Shown here: piece after piece, positions 51,845 through 61,642 of the stretch
Layout of the letters: every line of letters begins with the position of its first letter
Position numbering within the stretch: position 1 is the first letter of the stretch
DNA from: an uncultured Lachnospiraceae bacterium
GTDB taxonomy: Bacteria; Bacillota; Clostridia; Lachnospirales; Lachnospiraceae
NCBI GenBank assembly: GCA_947172645.1
Contig: CAMWBY010000005.1
Span: 62,001-126,000, forward strand
DNA: 64,000 bases
Direction of reading: 5' to 3'
Made by a program: the position numbers and the translations under genes
The notes under the pieces: model-generated
What the model saw: only the letters and a program-made list of their open reading frames with translations
Database searches by the model: none
Told to the model about the DNA's origin: nothing

Positions 51845-54541
51845 ATGTATGAGATGAAGACGGCGGCGGATGTGCTTCGGATGCTGGGGACGGACAAGGA
51901 CAGGGGACTTGGGCATAAGGAGGCCATGGAGCGGAAGGCGAAGTATGGGGAGAATAAGCTGAAAGACCAGGAACAGAAAAGCGTCTGGCAGATGATATTA
52001 GAACAGCTTAACGACCCTTTGATATTGATTCTGGTGGTGGCGATGGCAATCTCCCTTATGCTGCATGAGCTTGGGGATGCAATTATCATTATAACGGTGG
52101 TAGTCCTGAATGCCGCTGTGGGTATCATCCAGGAGGGCAAAGCGGGCAGGGCGGTGGAGGCGCTCAAGAAGATGTCTTCGCCCCAGGCCGTTGTTGTGCG
52201 GGGCGGGGAGCGGATGAAGATTCCTGCCACGGATTTGGTGCAAGGGGATATCGTGCTGTTGGAAGCGGGCAATATGATTCCGGCGGATATGCGTCTCATT
52301 GAGACCCGGGGAGTCTGCATCGAAGAGTCTGCCCTTACGGGAGAGTCTGAGGCGGTAGAGAAGGAAGCAGGCTATGTGGCGGAGGAAACGGGGGACAATA
52401 GCTGCGCAAATATGGCATATATGTCCACCTATATGACGAAGGGCAGGGGCAGGGGTGTGGTGACTGCCACGGGCATGGACACGCGTATCGGGCATATTGC
52501 GGATATGCTGCATGGCTCCAGGGAGAAGCTAACGCCTCTGCAAGTGAAACTGGGAGAGCTTGGCAAAGTGCTGAGTTTCCTGGCCGTAGGGATATGTGTA
52601 TTCCTGTTTGTCGTGGCGGTGTTACAGAAACGCGACGTGGGGGAGATGCTTTTGACTTCCGTATCCCTTGCGGTGGCTGCGGTGCCGGAGGGGCTTCCGG
52701 CTATCGTGACGATTGTGCTTGCTTTGAGCGTATCCCGTATGGTGCGCGCGAAAACCATAGTCCGCAAGCTTTCTTCCGTGGAGACGTTAGGGGCGGTGGA
52801 GGTGGTTTGTTCTGACAAGACGGGCACGCTGACACAGAATAAGATGACGGTGACGGAGTGTTATCTGGAGGGAAAACTTGTCACACGGGAAAAGCTTCAG
52901 CAATTCTTTTCGGTGGTATCTGGCGGGCAGGAAACGGCGCCGGACGGTTGCACCGGACGCAGGCATTTTTTGTTGGGATGTCTGCTCTGTAATGACGGGG
53001 CGCTGCTTGGGGAGGACAAAATCGGTGACCCCACGGAACTGGCCCTTCTGTATATGGCGAGAGATTGTGGCGCGGACATAGAAAGACTGCGGGGCGTTTT
53101 CCCGCGGATTGGGGAAAAAGGGTTTGATTCGCAGCGCAAGATGATGACTACGGTGCACAGGGAAGGCAGCGAGACCGTTTCTTATTCCAAGGGCGCGGCG
53201 GAAAGGATTCTCGAGGGATGCGACAGGATGTACGGTCAGGGGCGGATTATTGCCATGGGCCAGTCCGACAAGGATGCGGTTGTGCGGGTGCAGAAGCAGT
53301 TGATGGGCGAGGGCAGGCGGGTGATGGCGCTTGCCATGGACGGAGACGGAAGAATGCAGGAGAAGGATATGATTTTCCTGGGGCTTCTTAGTATGCAGGA
53401 CCCGGTTCGCCCGGAAGCGGTACAGGCGGTTGCCGATTTCGAGAAAGCCGGCGTAAGTACCGTCATGATTACGGGAGACCATCCGGACACGGCTTACTCG
53501 ATTGCCAGAGAGCTTGGCATTGCAGAACGTCCGCAGCAGTGTATCACGGGTAAGGAGTTAGACCATTTGAAGGACCATAGTTTCTTACAGCGGCTGCAGG
53601 AGGCCAAGGTTTTTGCCAGGGTGACGCCGGAGCATAAGGTCAGGATTGTGGAGGGCTACCGGACTCTTGGCAAGACTGTGGCTATGACGGGGGACGGCGT
53701 CAACGACGCGCCGTCGTTACAGGCGGCGGATATCGGAATTGCCATGGGATTAAACGGCACGGACGTGGCGCGCGGGGCGGCGGATTTCGTGTTGATGGAT
53801 GACAATTTCGCTACCATCCATATGGCCATCAGGGAGGGCAGGGGAATCTATGAGAATATCAGGAAGTCGGTTCTTTTCCTGCTATCTTCCAACTTGGGGG
53901 AAATCATTACAATGTTGGTGACCATTGTGGCCGGGCTGCCAAGCCCTCTCAAGGCGAGTTTTATCCTGTGGATAAATCTGATTACCGATTCCCTTCCGGC
54001 CCTGGCGCTTGGCGTGGACGACAATGAGGGAGAAGGGCTTATGCGCGAAAGGCCCCGGAAGAAGGAGGATTCTCTTTTTGCCAAAGGCGGGCTTTTGTGT
54101 GTTATCTGTTACGGATTGCTTATCGGCGGCGTGAGCCTGGCGGCATTTTTAAAAGTGCCGTATGACAGGATAGTGGCGGAGGGACTTCCGGTTAGTTTAC
54201 ATAATGTTATAGAAGGGCTGAGAATCTCAACGGTTCTTGCCAAGGCGCAGACACATGCCTTTATGGTGCTTGGTATCAGCCAGTTATTCCATGCCATAGG
54301 AATGCGGGACGTGAATCGTTCGGTGTTTAAGATGAATCACAGAAATAATCCTTACATGATTGGCGCGCTTGTGATAGGGATTGCGCTGCAGGTGGCAGTG
54401 ACGGAGATTGGGCCGCTTATACAGCTCTTCGGGACGGTCCGCCTGGGAATGATGGAGTGGATGCAGCTCATTGCCCTGTCCACAACGCCGCTTATCGTCC
54501 ACGAAATGCTTGTGGCGGTAAGCAGGGGAAAGAAATCGTAA
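51845..54541 (+). CDS. P-type Ca2+/cation-transporting ATPase (P2A)
   Basis: 898 residues, the usual P2A length. N-terminal cation ATPase domain; VCIEESALTGESEAVEKEAG (actuator TGES); M4 PEGLPAIVTIVLALS; phosphorylation site VVCSDKTGTLTQNKMT; hinge MTGDGVNDAPSLQAADIGIAMG; M6 NLITDSLPALALGVDD. The PEGLP and N-x-x-TD residues fit SERCA/PMCA-like calcium pumps, but other divalent cations are possible. The ATG at 51845 has GGGAGGG about 8 bases upstream. Convergent with ytaF. Confidence 0.92.
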   Translation: MYEMKTAADVLRMLGTDKDRGLGHKEAMERKAKYGENKLKDQEQKSVWQMILEQLNDPLILILVVAMAISLMLHELGDAIIIITVVVLNAAVGIIQEGKAGRAVEALKKMSSPQAVVVRGGERMKIPATDLVQGDIVLLEAGNMIPADMRLIETRGVCIEESALTGESEAVEKEAGYVAEETGDNSCANMAYMSTYMTKGRGRGVVTATGMDTRIGHIADMLHGSREKLTPLQVKLGELGKVLSFLAVGICVFLFVVAVLQKRDVGEMLLTSVSLAVAAVPEGLPAIVTIVLALSVSRMVRAKTIVRKLSSVETLGAVEVVCSDKTGTLTQNKMTVTECYLEGKLVTREKLQQFFSVVSGGQETAPDGCTGRRHFLLGCLLCNDGALLGEDKIGDPTELALLYMARDCGADIERLRGVFPRIGEKGFDSQRKMMTTVHREGSETVSYSKGAAERILEGCDRMYGQGRIIAMGQSDKDAVVRVQKQLMGEGRRVMALAMDGDGRMQEKDMIFLGLLSMQDPVRPEAVQAVADFEKAGVSTVMITGDHPDTAYSIARELGIAERPQQCITGKELDHLKDHSFLQRLQEAKVFARVTPEHKVRIVEGYRTLGKTVAMTGDGVNDAPSLQAADIGIAMGLNGTDVARGAADFVLMDDNFATIHMAIREGRGIYENIRKSVLFLLSSNLGEIITMLVTIVAGLPSPLKASFILWINLITDSLPALALGVDDNEGEGLMRERPRKKEDSLFAKGGLLCVICYGLLIGGVSLAAFLKVPYDRIVAEGLPVSLHNVIEGLRISTVLAKAQTHAFMVLGISQLFHAIGMRDVNRSVFKMNHRNNPYMIGALVIGIALQVAVTEIGPLIQLFGTVRLGMMEWMQLIALSTTPLIVHEMLVAVSRGKKS

Positions 54542-54560
54542 AAAGAGGCGGTTGTTAAGC

Positions 54561-55196
54561 TTACAGCAAAGCCTGCACCGCCAGCAGGAGGAGAAACAGA
54601 CCGCTAAGCCATGACAGGTCAATATGGAGGACGGAGGAGACCAGGTGTCCGAAGCCGTATCCTGCGGCGAACAGGGCCAGATTAAAGAGGGCGGAGAGGA
54701 TAAAGAGCGCAGCGGCGGGAACCTCTCCGGTGGTGAAAGCCATACCCACGAGCACGCTGTCCAGGGAAAGAGCCAGTGACAGGAGAAAGGCTTCCTTAGG
54801 GCTTAAGACTTGTAAGTCTTCCTTGTTGGCGTCTTCCGGGGAGAGATAGACGGTAAAAATAATATTAATCTGCTTGATTTTGCAGCCCCAGTTTCTTGTG
54901 AGACTGGGGTGTTTGCGCGCTACGAGACGTATCAGGCTTTCAGACAGCTTACTGCATCCCAGGATGGAGAGAAGGGTGAAGGAAAGAGCAGGAAGCGCGG
55001 CGGCGGGGAGAAGCAGGGCGAGGGAAGAACCGACGAGGTTGGCCGCCGTGATGAACGCGGCGGGGACGCAGATTAGGATAAGATAAGCGGGGAATTTAAT
55101 CTGTACGCGCTGGGTGCCATAAGTCAGCCCGGCGGTTAGGGAATCGACGGATACGGCGGCGAGAAAGAGGAGGAGCGCCGCGAAAGCAGAAGACAT
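54561..55196 (-). CDS. ytaF: YtaF-type sporulation-associated membrane protein (MntP-like)
   Basis: 211 residues with six transmembrane helices in two repeats, each with an Asp in the first helix: LAAVSVDSLTAGLTYGTQRVQI and LLSLALSLDSVLVGMAFTTG. These DS(L/V)xxG motifs define the YtaF/MntP family. A hydrophilic middle loop (KQINIIFTVYLSPEDANKEDLQVLSPKEA) separates the repeats. YtaF is known from sporulating Firmicutes; metal export, as for MntP, is possible. GAGGTGATT precedes the start. Confidence 0.88.
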   Translation of the reverse strand: MSSAFAALLLFLAAVSVDSLTAGLTYGTQRVQIKFPAYLILICVPAAFITAANLVGSSLALLLPAAALPALSFTLLSILGCSKLSESLIRLVARKHPSLTRNWGCKIKQINIIFTVYLSPEDANKEDLQVLSPKEAFLLSLALSLDSVLVGMAFTTGEVPAAALFILSALFNLALFAAGYGFGHLVSSVLHIDLSWLSGLFLLLLAVQALL

Positions 55197-55372
55197 AGGA
55201 AAATCACCTCAATGGAAAAAACTTTATTTTATATTGTATGGAAAAAACGACAAGAGTTGATGAATTTTATTTACGCACAATTTAAAAAATGGTATGATAA
55301 ACCTATAATGTGCCAGTGTAACAATGATAGTCCGGTTATTACAAAATCGTTTTGTCAGAATGGGGGTTTTTT

Positions 55373-56977
55373 ATGGAGTTAATGTTTATCGGGGCAGACC
55401 ATGAGGTTACGGGAAGTTGTCATTATCTTCGGGTAGGGGAGAAAAATATTCTGATTGATTACGGCATGGAGCAGGGAGCGAATGTGTTTGAGAATTGTGA
55501 GCTGCCTGTGGATGCGGCGTTGATTGACTACGTATTCTTGACGCATGCGCATATAGATCATTCCGGTATGCTTCCTCTTCTGTATGCCAGGGGGTTCCGG
55601 GGCGGCATCTATGCGACTGTCGCGACTTGCGATTTGTGCAGCATCATGCTGCGTGACTGCGCCCATATCCAGATGCAGGAGGCGGAGTGGAAGAACCGCA
55701 AGGCGAAGAGAAGTTCTGAAAATGCAGTGATTGAGCCCGTGTACACGATGGAAGACGCGGACGGGACGATTAAGCGGCTTATCCCTTGCGATTATGCGAG
55801 TATGATAAATGTGTGTGAGGGTGTGCAGATTCGGTTTACGGATATCGGGCACTTGCTTGGCTCTTCCAGTATTGAGGTGTGGGCGACGGAAGAGGGCGTG
55901 ACGAAGAAATTGGTCTTTTCCGGGGATATCGGCAACAGCGACCAGCCTTTGATTAAGAATCCGAAACTGACGGAAGAGGCGGACTATGTGGTGATGGAGT
56001 CTACTTATGGCGACAGGCTGCACAGCGAGGACAGACCGGATTATATCGGGGAACTGACGAGGATATTACAGTCAACCTTTGATAAGGGCGGCAATGTCGT
56101 GATTCCCTCCTTCGCGGTGGGCAGGACACAGGAAATACTGTATTTTCTGCGCCAAATCAAGGCGGAAGGGCTGGTGAAGGGACATGAAGGGTTCCATGTC
56201 TATGTGGATAGCCCGCTGGCGGTGGAAGCCACCGGTATTTTCCATAAGAACGAACATGAATGTTTCGACGAAGAAGCGATGGCGCTTGTCAGGAAAGGAA
56301 TCAATCCCATTACCTTCCCCGGGCTTCGGCTTGCGATTACCAGTGACGAATCAAGGGCGATTAATTTCGAGAACAGTCCCAAGGTTATCATATCGGCGTC
56401 CGGTATGTGTGAGGCGGGCAGAATCAGGCACCACCTGAAACATAACCTGTGGCGGCCGGAATGTACGATTCTGTTCGTGGGCTACCAGGCGGTGGGGACG
56501 CTTGGCAGGCATATCGTGGAGGGCGCCAGGGAAGTGAAGCTTTTTGGTGAACAGATAGAGATACGCGCACAGATTATGAAGCTTATCGGCATGAGCGGGC
56601 ACGCGGATAAGAACGGGCTTCTCAAGTGGGTGGAAGGATTTAAGAAGAAACCGCGGAAAGTGTTCGTGGTGCATGGCGAGGACGGCGTCTGCAAGCTTTT
56701 TACGGAATGCCTGAAAATAGAACATGGCATCGATGCTTATGCGCCGTACAGCGGCACCCGTTTTGATTTGGTTAAGGGCCAGTTCATCTATGAAGCGCAG
56801 CCTGTGGCAGTGAAGAAGAAAGGGAAAGGCATCTCCGATGTCTTTGCAAGGCTGCTTGCCAGCGGGCAGAGGCTTATTGCGGTTATACATAAAAACGAAG
56901 GCGGGGCAAATAAGGACCTTGCGAAATTTGCGGACCAGATTAACTCGCTTTGTGATAAGTGGGATAACAGAATATAG
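55373..56977 (+). CDS. Beta-CASP metallo-beta-lactamase-fold RNA hydrolase
   Basis: 534 residues. Metal motif THAHIDHSG (HxHxDH), FTDIGHLLGSSSIEV, FSGDIGNSDQPL, the beta-CASP region (VVIPSFAVGRTQEILYFLR; SPLAVEATGIF) and the C-terminal RMMBL segment (LIGMSGHADKNGLLKWV; VFVVHGEDGV). Proteins of this group are related to CPSF-73/RNase J and act on RNA. It has no extra KH domains. The ATG at 55373 is used. thyA follows at 31 bases. Confidence 0.9.
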   Translation: MELMFIGADHEVTGSCHYLRVGEKNILIDYGMEQGANVFENCELPVDAALIDYVFLTHAHIDHSGMLPLLYARGFRGGIYATVATCDLCSIMLRDCAHIQMQEAEWKNRKAKRSSENAVIEPVYTMEDADGTIKRLIPCDYASMINVCEGVQIRFTDIGHLLGSSSIEVWATEEGVTKKLVFSGDIGNSDQPLIKNPKLTEEADYVVMESTYGDRLHSEDRPDYIGELTRILQSTFDKGGNVVIPSFAVGRTQEILYFLRQIKAEGLVKGHEGFHVYVDSPLAVEATGIFHKNEHECFDEEAMALVRKGINPITFPGLRLAITSDESRAINFENSPKVIISASGMCEAGRIRHHLKHNLWRPECTILFVGYQAVGTLGRHIVEGAREVKLFGEQIEIRAQIMKLIGMSGHADKNGLLKWVEGFKKKPRKVFVVHGEDGVCKLFTECLKIEHGIDAYAPYSGTRFDLVKGQFIYEAQPVAVKKKGKGISDVFARLLASGQRLIAVIHKNEGGANKDLAKFADQINSLCDKWDNRI

Positions 56978-57008
56978 GATAGAAAAGAGAAAAGGAATCA
57001 GGCGGATT

Positions 57009-57857
57009 ATGAGTGCAGCAGACCACATTTTTATAAAGATGTGCAAGGATATTCTTGAGAACGGTACGAGTACGGAGGGGGAGAAGGTAAGGCCCCATTG
57101 GGCGGACGGTACGTTGGCCTATACGATAAAACAGTTTGGCGTGGTGAACAGGTATGACTTGTCGAAGGAGTTCCCGATTATGACGCTGCGGCGGACGGCG
57201 CTTAAGAGCGCAACCGACGAGATGCTCTGGATATGGCAGCGCAAGTCCAACAATGTCAAGGACTTGCACAGCCATATATGGGATGAGTGGGCTGACAGGG
57301 ACGGTTCTATCGGCAAAGCCTACGGTTATCAGATGGGGGTAAAGCATCAGTATAAAGAGGGCATGATGGACCAGGTGGACCGCGTCATTTACGATTTGAA
57401 GAATAATCCTTTCAGTCGCCGTATTATGACGAACATCTACGTACATCAGGATTTGCACGAAATGAACCTGTATCCTTGCGCTTACAGCATGACATTCAAT
57501 GTGACCCAGAAGAAAGGGCATGACAGGCTGACGTTAAATGCCGTCTTAAACCAGCGTTCCCAGGATGTGCTTACCGCCAATAACTGGAACGTGGTGCAGT
57601 ATGCGGTGTTAGTGCATATGCTGGCCCAGGTCTGCGGCATGGAGGTAGGGGAATTGGTGCATGTGATTGCGGACGCGCACATTTATGACAGGCATATTCC
57701 TATTATAGAAGAAATGATTACGAGGCCGTGTTATGATGCGCCTGTTTTCTGGCTGAATCCCGAGGTGAAGGATTTCTATGAGTTTACAAGGGATGATGTG
57801 AAAGTGGAGAGTTATGTCACTGGCCCCCAGGTGGAGAATATACCTGTGGCGATATAG
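57009..57857 (+). CDS. thyA: Thymidylate synthase
   Basis: 282 residues. LRRTALKSATDEMLWIWQRKSNNVKDL, WDEWADRDGSIGKAYGYQMG, FSRRIMTN, NQRSQDVLTANNWNVVQYAVLVHMLA and DAHIYDRHI match ThyA. The active-site segment reads LYPCAYSMTFNV: the nucleophile Cys is kept, while the residue after it is Ala where most ThyA have His. It methylates dUMP with methylene-tetrahydrofolate. Start ATG 57009. Operon with folA, 17 bases downstream. Confidence 0.93.
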   Translation: MSAADHIFIKMCKDILENGTSTEGEKVRPHWADGTLAYTIKQFGVVNRYDLSKEFPIMTLRRTALKSATDEMLWIWQRKSNNVKDLHSHIWDEWADRDGSIGKAYGYQMGVKHQYKEGMMDQVDRVIYDLKNNPFSRRIMTNIYVHQDLHEMNLYPCAYSMTFNVTQKKGHDRLTLNAVLNQRSQDVLTANNWNVVQYAVLVHMLAQVCGMEVGELVHVIADAHIYDRHIPIIEEMITRPCYDAPVFWLNPEVKDFYEFTRDDVKVESYVTGPQVENIPVAI

Positions 57858-57874
57858 AATAGGAGAACCGAGAG

Positions 57875-58366
57875 ATGAATTTAATCGTAGCAGTAGACAG
57901 CAATTGGGCGATTGGCTGTAAGAACAGCCTGCTTGTCAGCATTCCGGCTGACCACAAGTTTTTCCGGCAGGAGACGACGGGTAAGGTGGTGGTGTTTGGC
58001 AGGAAGACGTTGGAGACTTTTCCCCAGGGTATGCCTTTGAAAAACCGCACGAATATCGTCCTGTCTTCCAACCCGGATTATCATGTGAAAGACGCCATCG
58101 TTGTACATAGTAAGGAAGAGCTTCTGGAGAAGTTAAAAGATTATCCGGACGAGGAGGTCTATATCATCGGCGGGGAGAGTGTTTACCGCATGATGCTGCC
58201 TTACTGCGATGTGGCGCATGTGACGAAGATAGACCATGCCTATGAGGCGGACGCTTATTTTCCGGATTTAGATGAGGACCCGGGGTGGGAGGTTACGGCG
58301 GACAGCGAAGAGCAGACTTATTTTGATATTGCCTATGAGTTTGTGAAATATGAGCGTGTAAGGTAG
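57875..58366 (+). CDS. folA: Dihydrofolate reductase
   Basis: 163 residues: LIVAVDSNWAIGCKNSLLVSIPADHKFFRQETTGKVVVFGRKTLETFP, FLKNRTNIVLS-like segment and VYIIGGESVYRMMLPYCDVAHVTKID. The order and size are those of DHFR. It regenerates tetrahydrofolate used up by ThyA, its operon partner. AGGAG lies upstream of the ATG. Confidence 0.95.
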   Translation: MNLIVAVDSNWAIGCKNSLLVSIPADHKFFRQETTGKVVVFGRKTLETFPQGMPLKNRTNIVLSSNPDYHVKDAIVVHSKEELLEKLKDYPDEEVYIIGGESVYRMMLPYCDVAHVTKIDHAYEADAYFPDLDEDPGWEVTADSEEQTYFDIAYEFVKYERVR

Positions 58367-58384
58367 GCAGGGAAGGAAAAAATT

Positions 58385-60364
58385 ATGGGTTACAGTCCGG
58401 AGAAGGCGGCGGCATCAGACAGGGGGCAGCAGGTTTCTACGCTGTTACAGGCGAAGGAACAGTTGGAACGTAAGAATATAGAGTTAGAAGAAGCAATTAT
58501 GGCGGCGAAGAAGGCGGACAGCGCCAGGGATATTTTCCTGGCGAATATGTCCCATGAGCTGCGCACGCCGATTAACACGATTCTTGGCCTGAATGAATTG
58601 ATTATAAGGGAAAGCCAGGATGAGGCGGTCAAGGAATATGCGTTGGATATCAGGCAGGCGGGCAATATCCTTCTTACGTTGGTCAGCGATATCCTGGACT
58701 TCACGACGTTGGAGGCAGGGCAGATGGAGCTGATGGAAGGAATTTATGATATCAGCTCGTTGTTAAATGACTTGATTAACGGCATTTCCCTGCAGGTACG
58801 CAAGAAGAAGCTTGAACTGAAACTGGATATTGCGAAGGATATACCGCACAAACTTCTGGGAGATGAGATACATTTAAGGCAGATTATAGGAAACTTGCTT
58901 TCCAATGCCGTGAAATATACGGAGAAAGGCAGGATTACGTTGCATATCAGCTGGCGGAAGCTGCCGCAGGATAAAGTTGAATTGTTCATTGTCGTTAAGG
59001 ATACAGGCGTCGGTATCAAGGAGAAGGATATACCGAAACTGTTCGGCGTTTTCCAACGCATGAATACTACCGTCCGTAATAAGAATGAGCGGACAGGACT
59101 TGGGCTTGCCATTACGAACCGGCTTGTAAAAATGATGGGCGGCAAACTGGAAGTGCAGAGCGTCTACGGTAAGGGTTCCGCGTTTTCCTTTAAGGTGGTA
59201 CAGAAGGTGGCGGACAAGGCGCCTCTTGGGGATTTTGAGAAGCAATACAACGAGAGTTTGCGAAGCACTGAAAATTATCGCCAGAAATTTATTGCCCCTA
59301 TGGGAAGAATCCTGGTAGTTGACGACAATGCCATGAACCTGGCAGTGGCTCAGGGACTTCTTAAGCAGACCAGGCTGCAGGTTGATGTGGCGAGCAGCGG
59401 CGAGGAATGTCTGGAACTGATGAAGCATAAGACGTATCATCTTATCTGTATGGACCATATGATGCCGGTGATGGATGGAGTGGAGACGCTGCATAAAATA
59501 AGAGAACTTGACAGTAATCCGTCTGCGGACGTCCCGGTGATTGCGCTGACGGCCAATGCGGTGCCGGGAGCAAAAGAATTTTATTTAAACGAAGGTTTCC
59601 AGGATTATCTTACGAAACCTATCGATGCGGACAAATTTGAAAATATGCTGATTGAGTATCTGCCTGACAGTGTGGTCTATCTGACACAGGGGCAGAATGT
59701 AGATATGGAATATGAGATGCAGGATGCGGAGCTTGCGCTGGATATCCGTGAAAGCCAGTTATTCATGATTGGATTTAACATCCGCAACGGTTTAAAATAT
59801 ATGGGCGGCGACAAGGCGCTTTACAGCAAGGTGCTGCGTGACTTCCATTTGATATTGAAAGAGAAGGAGGACGCTCTTAGGGGATTTTTAAAGAATGGGG
59901 ATATGCCGGGATATGCCATTGTCGTGCATTCTTTGAAGGGGAATGCAAGAAATCTGGGAGCAGACGAGCTTGCGGATGAGGCGTTCGAGCTTGAGAAGAT
60001 GAGTAAGGCAGGACGGATTGAGGATGTGGAAGTGCACTCTCCGATTCTTTTTAATATGATGAAGACGATGAGAAGCGGCTTGAAAGCGTATCTCGACAAT
60101 GAAGAAAAGAATGAGGCGGCCGATGAGAAAATGACGCCGGAGGTTTTGCTTCCGATTGCGGATGAAGAGTGGAAGCGGGCTTTGGAAGAACTGGCGGAGC
60201 GGCTTGATGACTTTGACGGTGACAGTGCCGGCGAGAAAATCGAGGAACTAAAGAGGTACGACCGTCCTGAATCGGACAGGAAAATGCTCCGGCTGTGTGA
60301 GAAGGCGGTCAAGGATTTCGCTTTTGACGTGGCGCTTGAGGTAGTGGATGCGGTAATGCCTTGA
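58385..60364 (+). CDS. Soluble histidine kinase with receiver and HPt domains, no sensor domain
   Basis: 659 residues. A short coiled coil (about 15-48) is the only N-terminal extension; HisKA has FLANMSHELRTPINTILGL (H57), HATPase has NLLSNAVKYTEKG, DTGVGIKEKDI and GLGLAITNRLVKMMGG. A receiver (about 308-430) has ILVVDDNAMNLAVA and the phosphoacceptor in CMDHMMPVMDG. An HPt domain with IVVHSLKGNARNLGA follows (about 485-580), then an extra C-terminal helical part. No transmembrane helix. Input must come from a partner protein. Starts 19 bases after folA. Confidence 0.9.
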   Translation: MGYSPEKAAASDRGQQVSTLLQAKEQLERKNIELEEAIMAAKKADSARDIFLANMSHELRTPINTILGLNELIIRESQDEAVKEYALDIRQAGNILLTLVSDILDFTTLEAGQMELMEGIYDISSLLNDLINGISLQVRKKKLELKLDIAKDIPHKLLGDEIHLRQIIGNLLSNAVKYTEKGRITLHISWRKLPQDKVELFIVVKDTGVGIKEKDIPKLFGVFQRMNTTVRNKNERTGLGLAITNRLVKMMGGKLEVQSVYGKGSAFSFKVVQKVADKAPLGDFEKQYNESLRSTENYRQKFIAPMGRILVVDDNAMNLAVAQGLLKQTRLQVDVASSGEECLELMKHKTYHLICMDHMMPVMDGVETLHKIRELDSNPSADVPVIALTANAVPGAKEFYLNEGFQDYLTKPIDADKFENMLIEYLPDSVVYLTQGQNVDMEYEMQDAELALDIRESQLFMIGFNIRNGLKYMGGDKALYSKVLRDFHLILKEKEDALRGFLKNGDMPGYAIVVHSLKGNARNLGADELADEAFELEKMSKAGRIEDVEVHSPILFNMMKTMRSGLKAYLDNEEKNEAADEKMTPEVLLPIADEEWKRALEELAERLDDFDGDSAGEKIEELKRYDRPESDRKMLRLCEKAVKDFAFDVALEVVDAVMP

Positions 60365-60471
60365 CTTTTGGAAAGAAAGGTATAATATAGATAAAGGAAA
60401 ATACGTGAGTGCATTTTGTGGATGGCACAAAGAAACTCCGAGAGTACATCGTTTCGGAATGGAGGAGAAGC

Positions 60472-61509
60472 ATGGGTAATAAGATGGAAAAGAAAAACAT
60501 TGACTGGGCAAATCTTGGATTCTCTTATCAGGAGACGGATAAGAGGTTCGTGGCTAATTATCAGAACGGCGCATGGGATGAAGGAGCGCTTATATCCGAT
60601 GCCAATATTTCCATCAATGAGTGTGCCGGCGTGTTACAGTATGCGCAGACATGCTTCGAGGGAATGAAAGCGTATACGACGGAGGACGGGCGTATTGTGA
60701 CTTTCCGTCCTGATTTAAACGCACGGCGCATGGCTGATACGTGTAAGAGGCTTGAGATGCCTGTTTTTCCGGAAGAGCGTTTTGTGCAGGCTGTAGTTGA
60801 TACGGTGGCAGCCAATGAGGCGTATGTGCCCCCTTATGGGTCGGGCGCAACTCTTTATATTCGTCCGTATATGTTCGGAAGCTCGCCTGTGATTGGCGTA
60901 AAACCTGCGGAAGAGTACCAGTTTAGAGTTTTCACGACGCCTGTAGGCCCTTATTTCAAGGGGGGTGTGAAGCCTCTGACCATTAAAGTGAGTGATTTCG
61001 ACAGGGCGGCGCCGCGGGGCACGGGACATGTGAAGGCAGGTTTAAACTATGCCATGAGCCTTCATGCGATTATGACGGCGCATGCAGAAGGCTACGATGA
61101 AAATATGTACCTGGACGCGGCTACAAGGACGAATGTGGAGGAGACGGGCGGCGCGAATTTCCTGTTCGTGACGAAAGATAACAAGGTTGTAACCCCGAAA
61201 TCATCCAGTATACTCCCTTCCATCACGAGGCGTTCCCTGATGGTGGTGGCGAAGGATTATCTTGGCCTGGAAGTGGAGGAGAGGGAGATTCCGCTTGAGG
61301 AAGTGCAGGATTTTGCAGAATGCGGACTGTGCGGTACGGCGGCGGTTATTTCACCTGTCGGCAAGATTGTAGACCATGGCAGGGAAATTGCATTCCCGAG
61401 CGGCATGAGTGAGATGGGGCCGGTTACGAAGAAATTGTATGACACATTGACAGGAATCCAGATGGGACGCATCGAGGCGCCTGAAGGGTGGATTCATGTG
61501 ATTAAGTAA
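60472..61509 (+). CDS. ilvE: Branched-chain amino acid aminotransferase
   Basis: 345 residues, fold type IV PLP enzyme: INECAGVLQYAQTCFEGMKAY, TFRPDLNARRMADTCKRL, YIRPYMFGSSP, GTGHVKAGLNYAMSLHA (PLP Lys), YLDAATRTNVEETGGANFLF and CGLCGTAAVISPVGKI. The size and order match IlvE of Firmicutes. It performs the last step of valine, leucine and isoleucine synthesis. GGAGGAG lies 4-5 bases before the ATG at 60472. Confidence 0.94.
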   Translation: MGNKMEKKNIDWANLGFSYQETDKRFVANYQNGAWDEGALISDANISINECAGVLQYAQTCFEGMKAYTTEDGRIVTFRPDLNARRMADTCKRLEMPVFPEERFVQAVVDTVAANEAYVPPYGSGATLYIRPYMFGSSPVIGVKPAEEYQFRVFTTPVGPYFKGGVKPLTIKVSDFDRAAPRGTGHVKAGLNYAMSLHAIMTAHAEGYDENMYLDAATRTNVEETGGANFLFVTKDNKVVTPKSSSILPSITRRSLMVVAKDYLGLEVEEREIPLEEVQDFAECGLCGTAAVISPVGKIVDHGREIAFPSGMSEMGPVTKKLYDTLTGIQMGRIEAPEGWIHVIK

Positions 61510-61642
61510 GTTTTCATTATGTTAATTTGTCAGTATGACAAGATAGATTAAGAACTAAAGGGGAGAGGGATTAGGTTGAGGTGCTTTTGGCATGCAATTT
61601 AATCCCTTTTCACATATATCAGAAAGGGATAGAGGATTGAAA

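Noticed and set aside
58385-60364. Sensorless kinase as part of a folate-linked signalling operon with thyA-folA
   Set aside because: Only adjacency supports it; the 19-base gap shows co-transcription at most, not a shared function.
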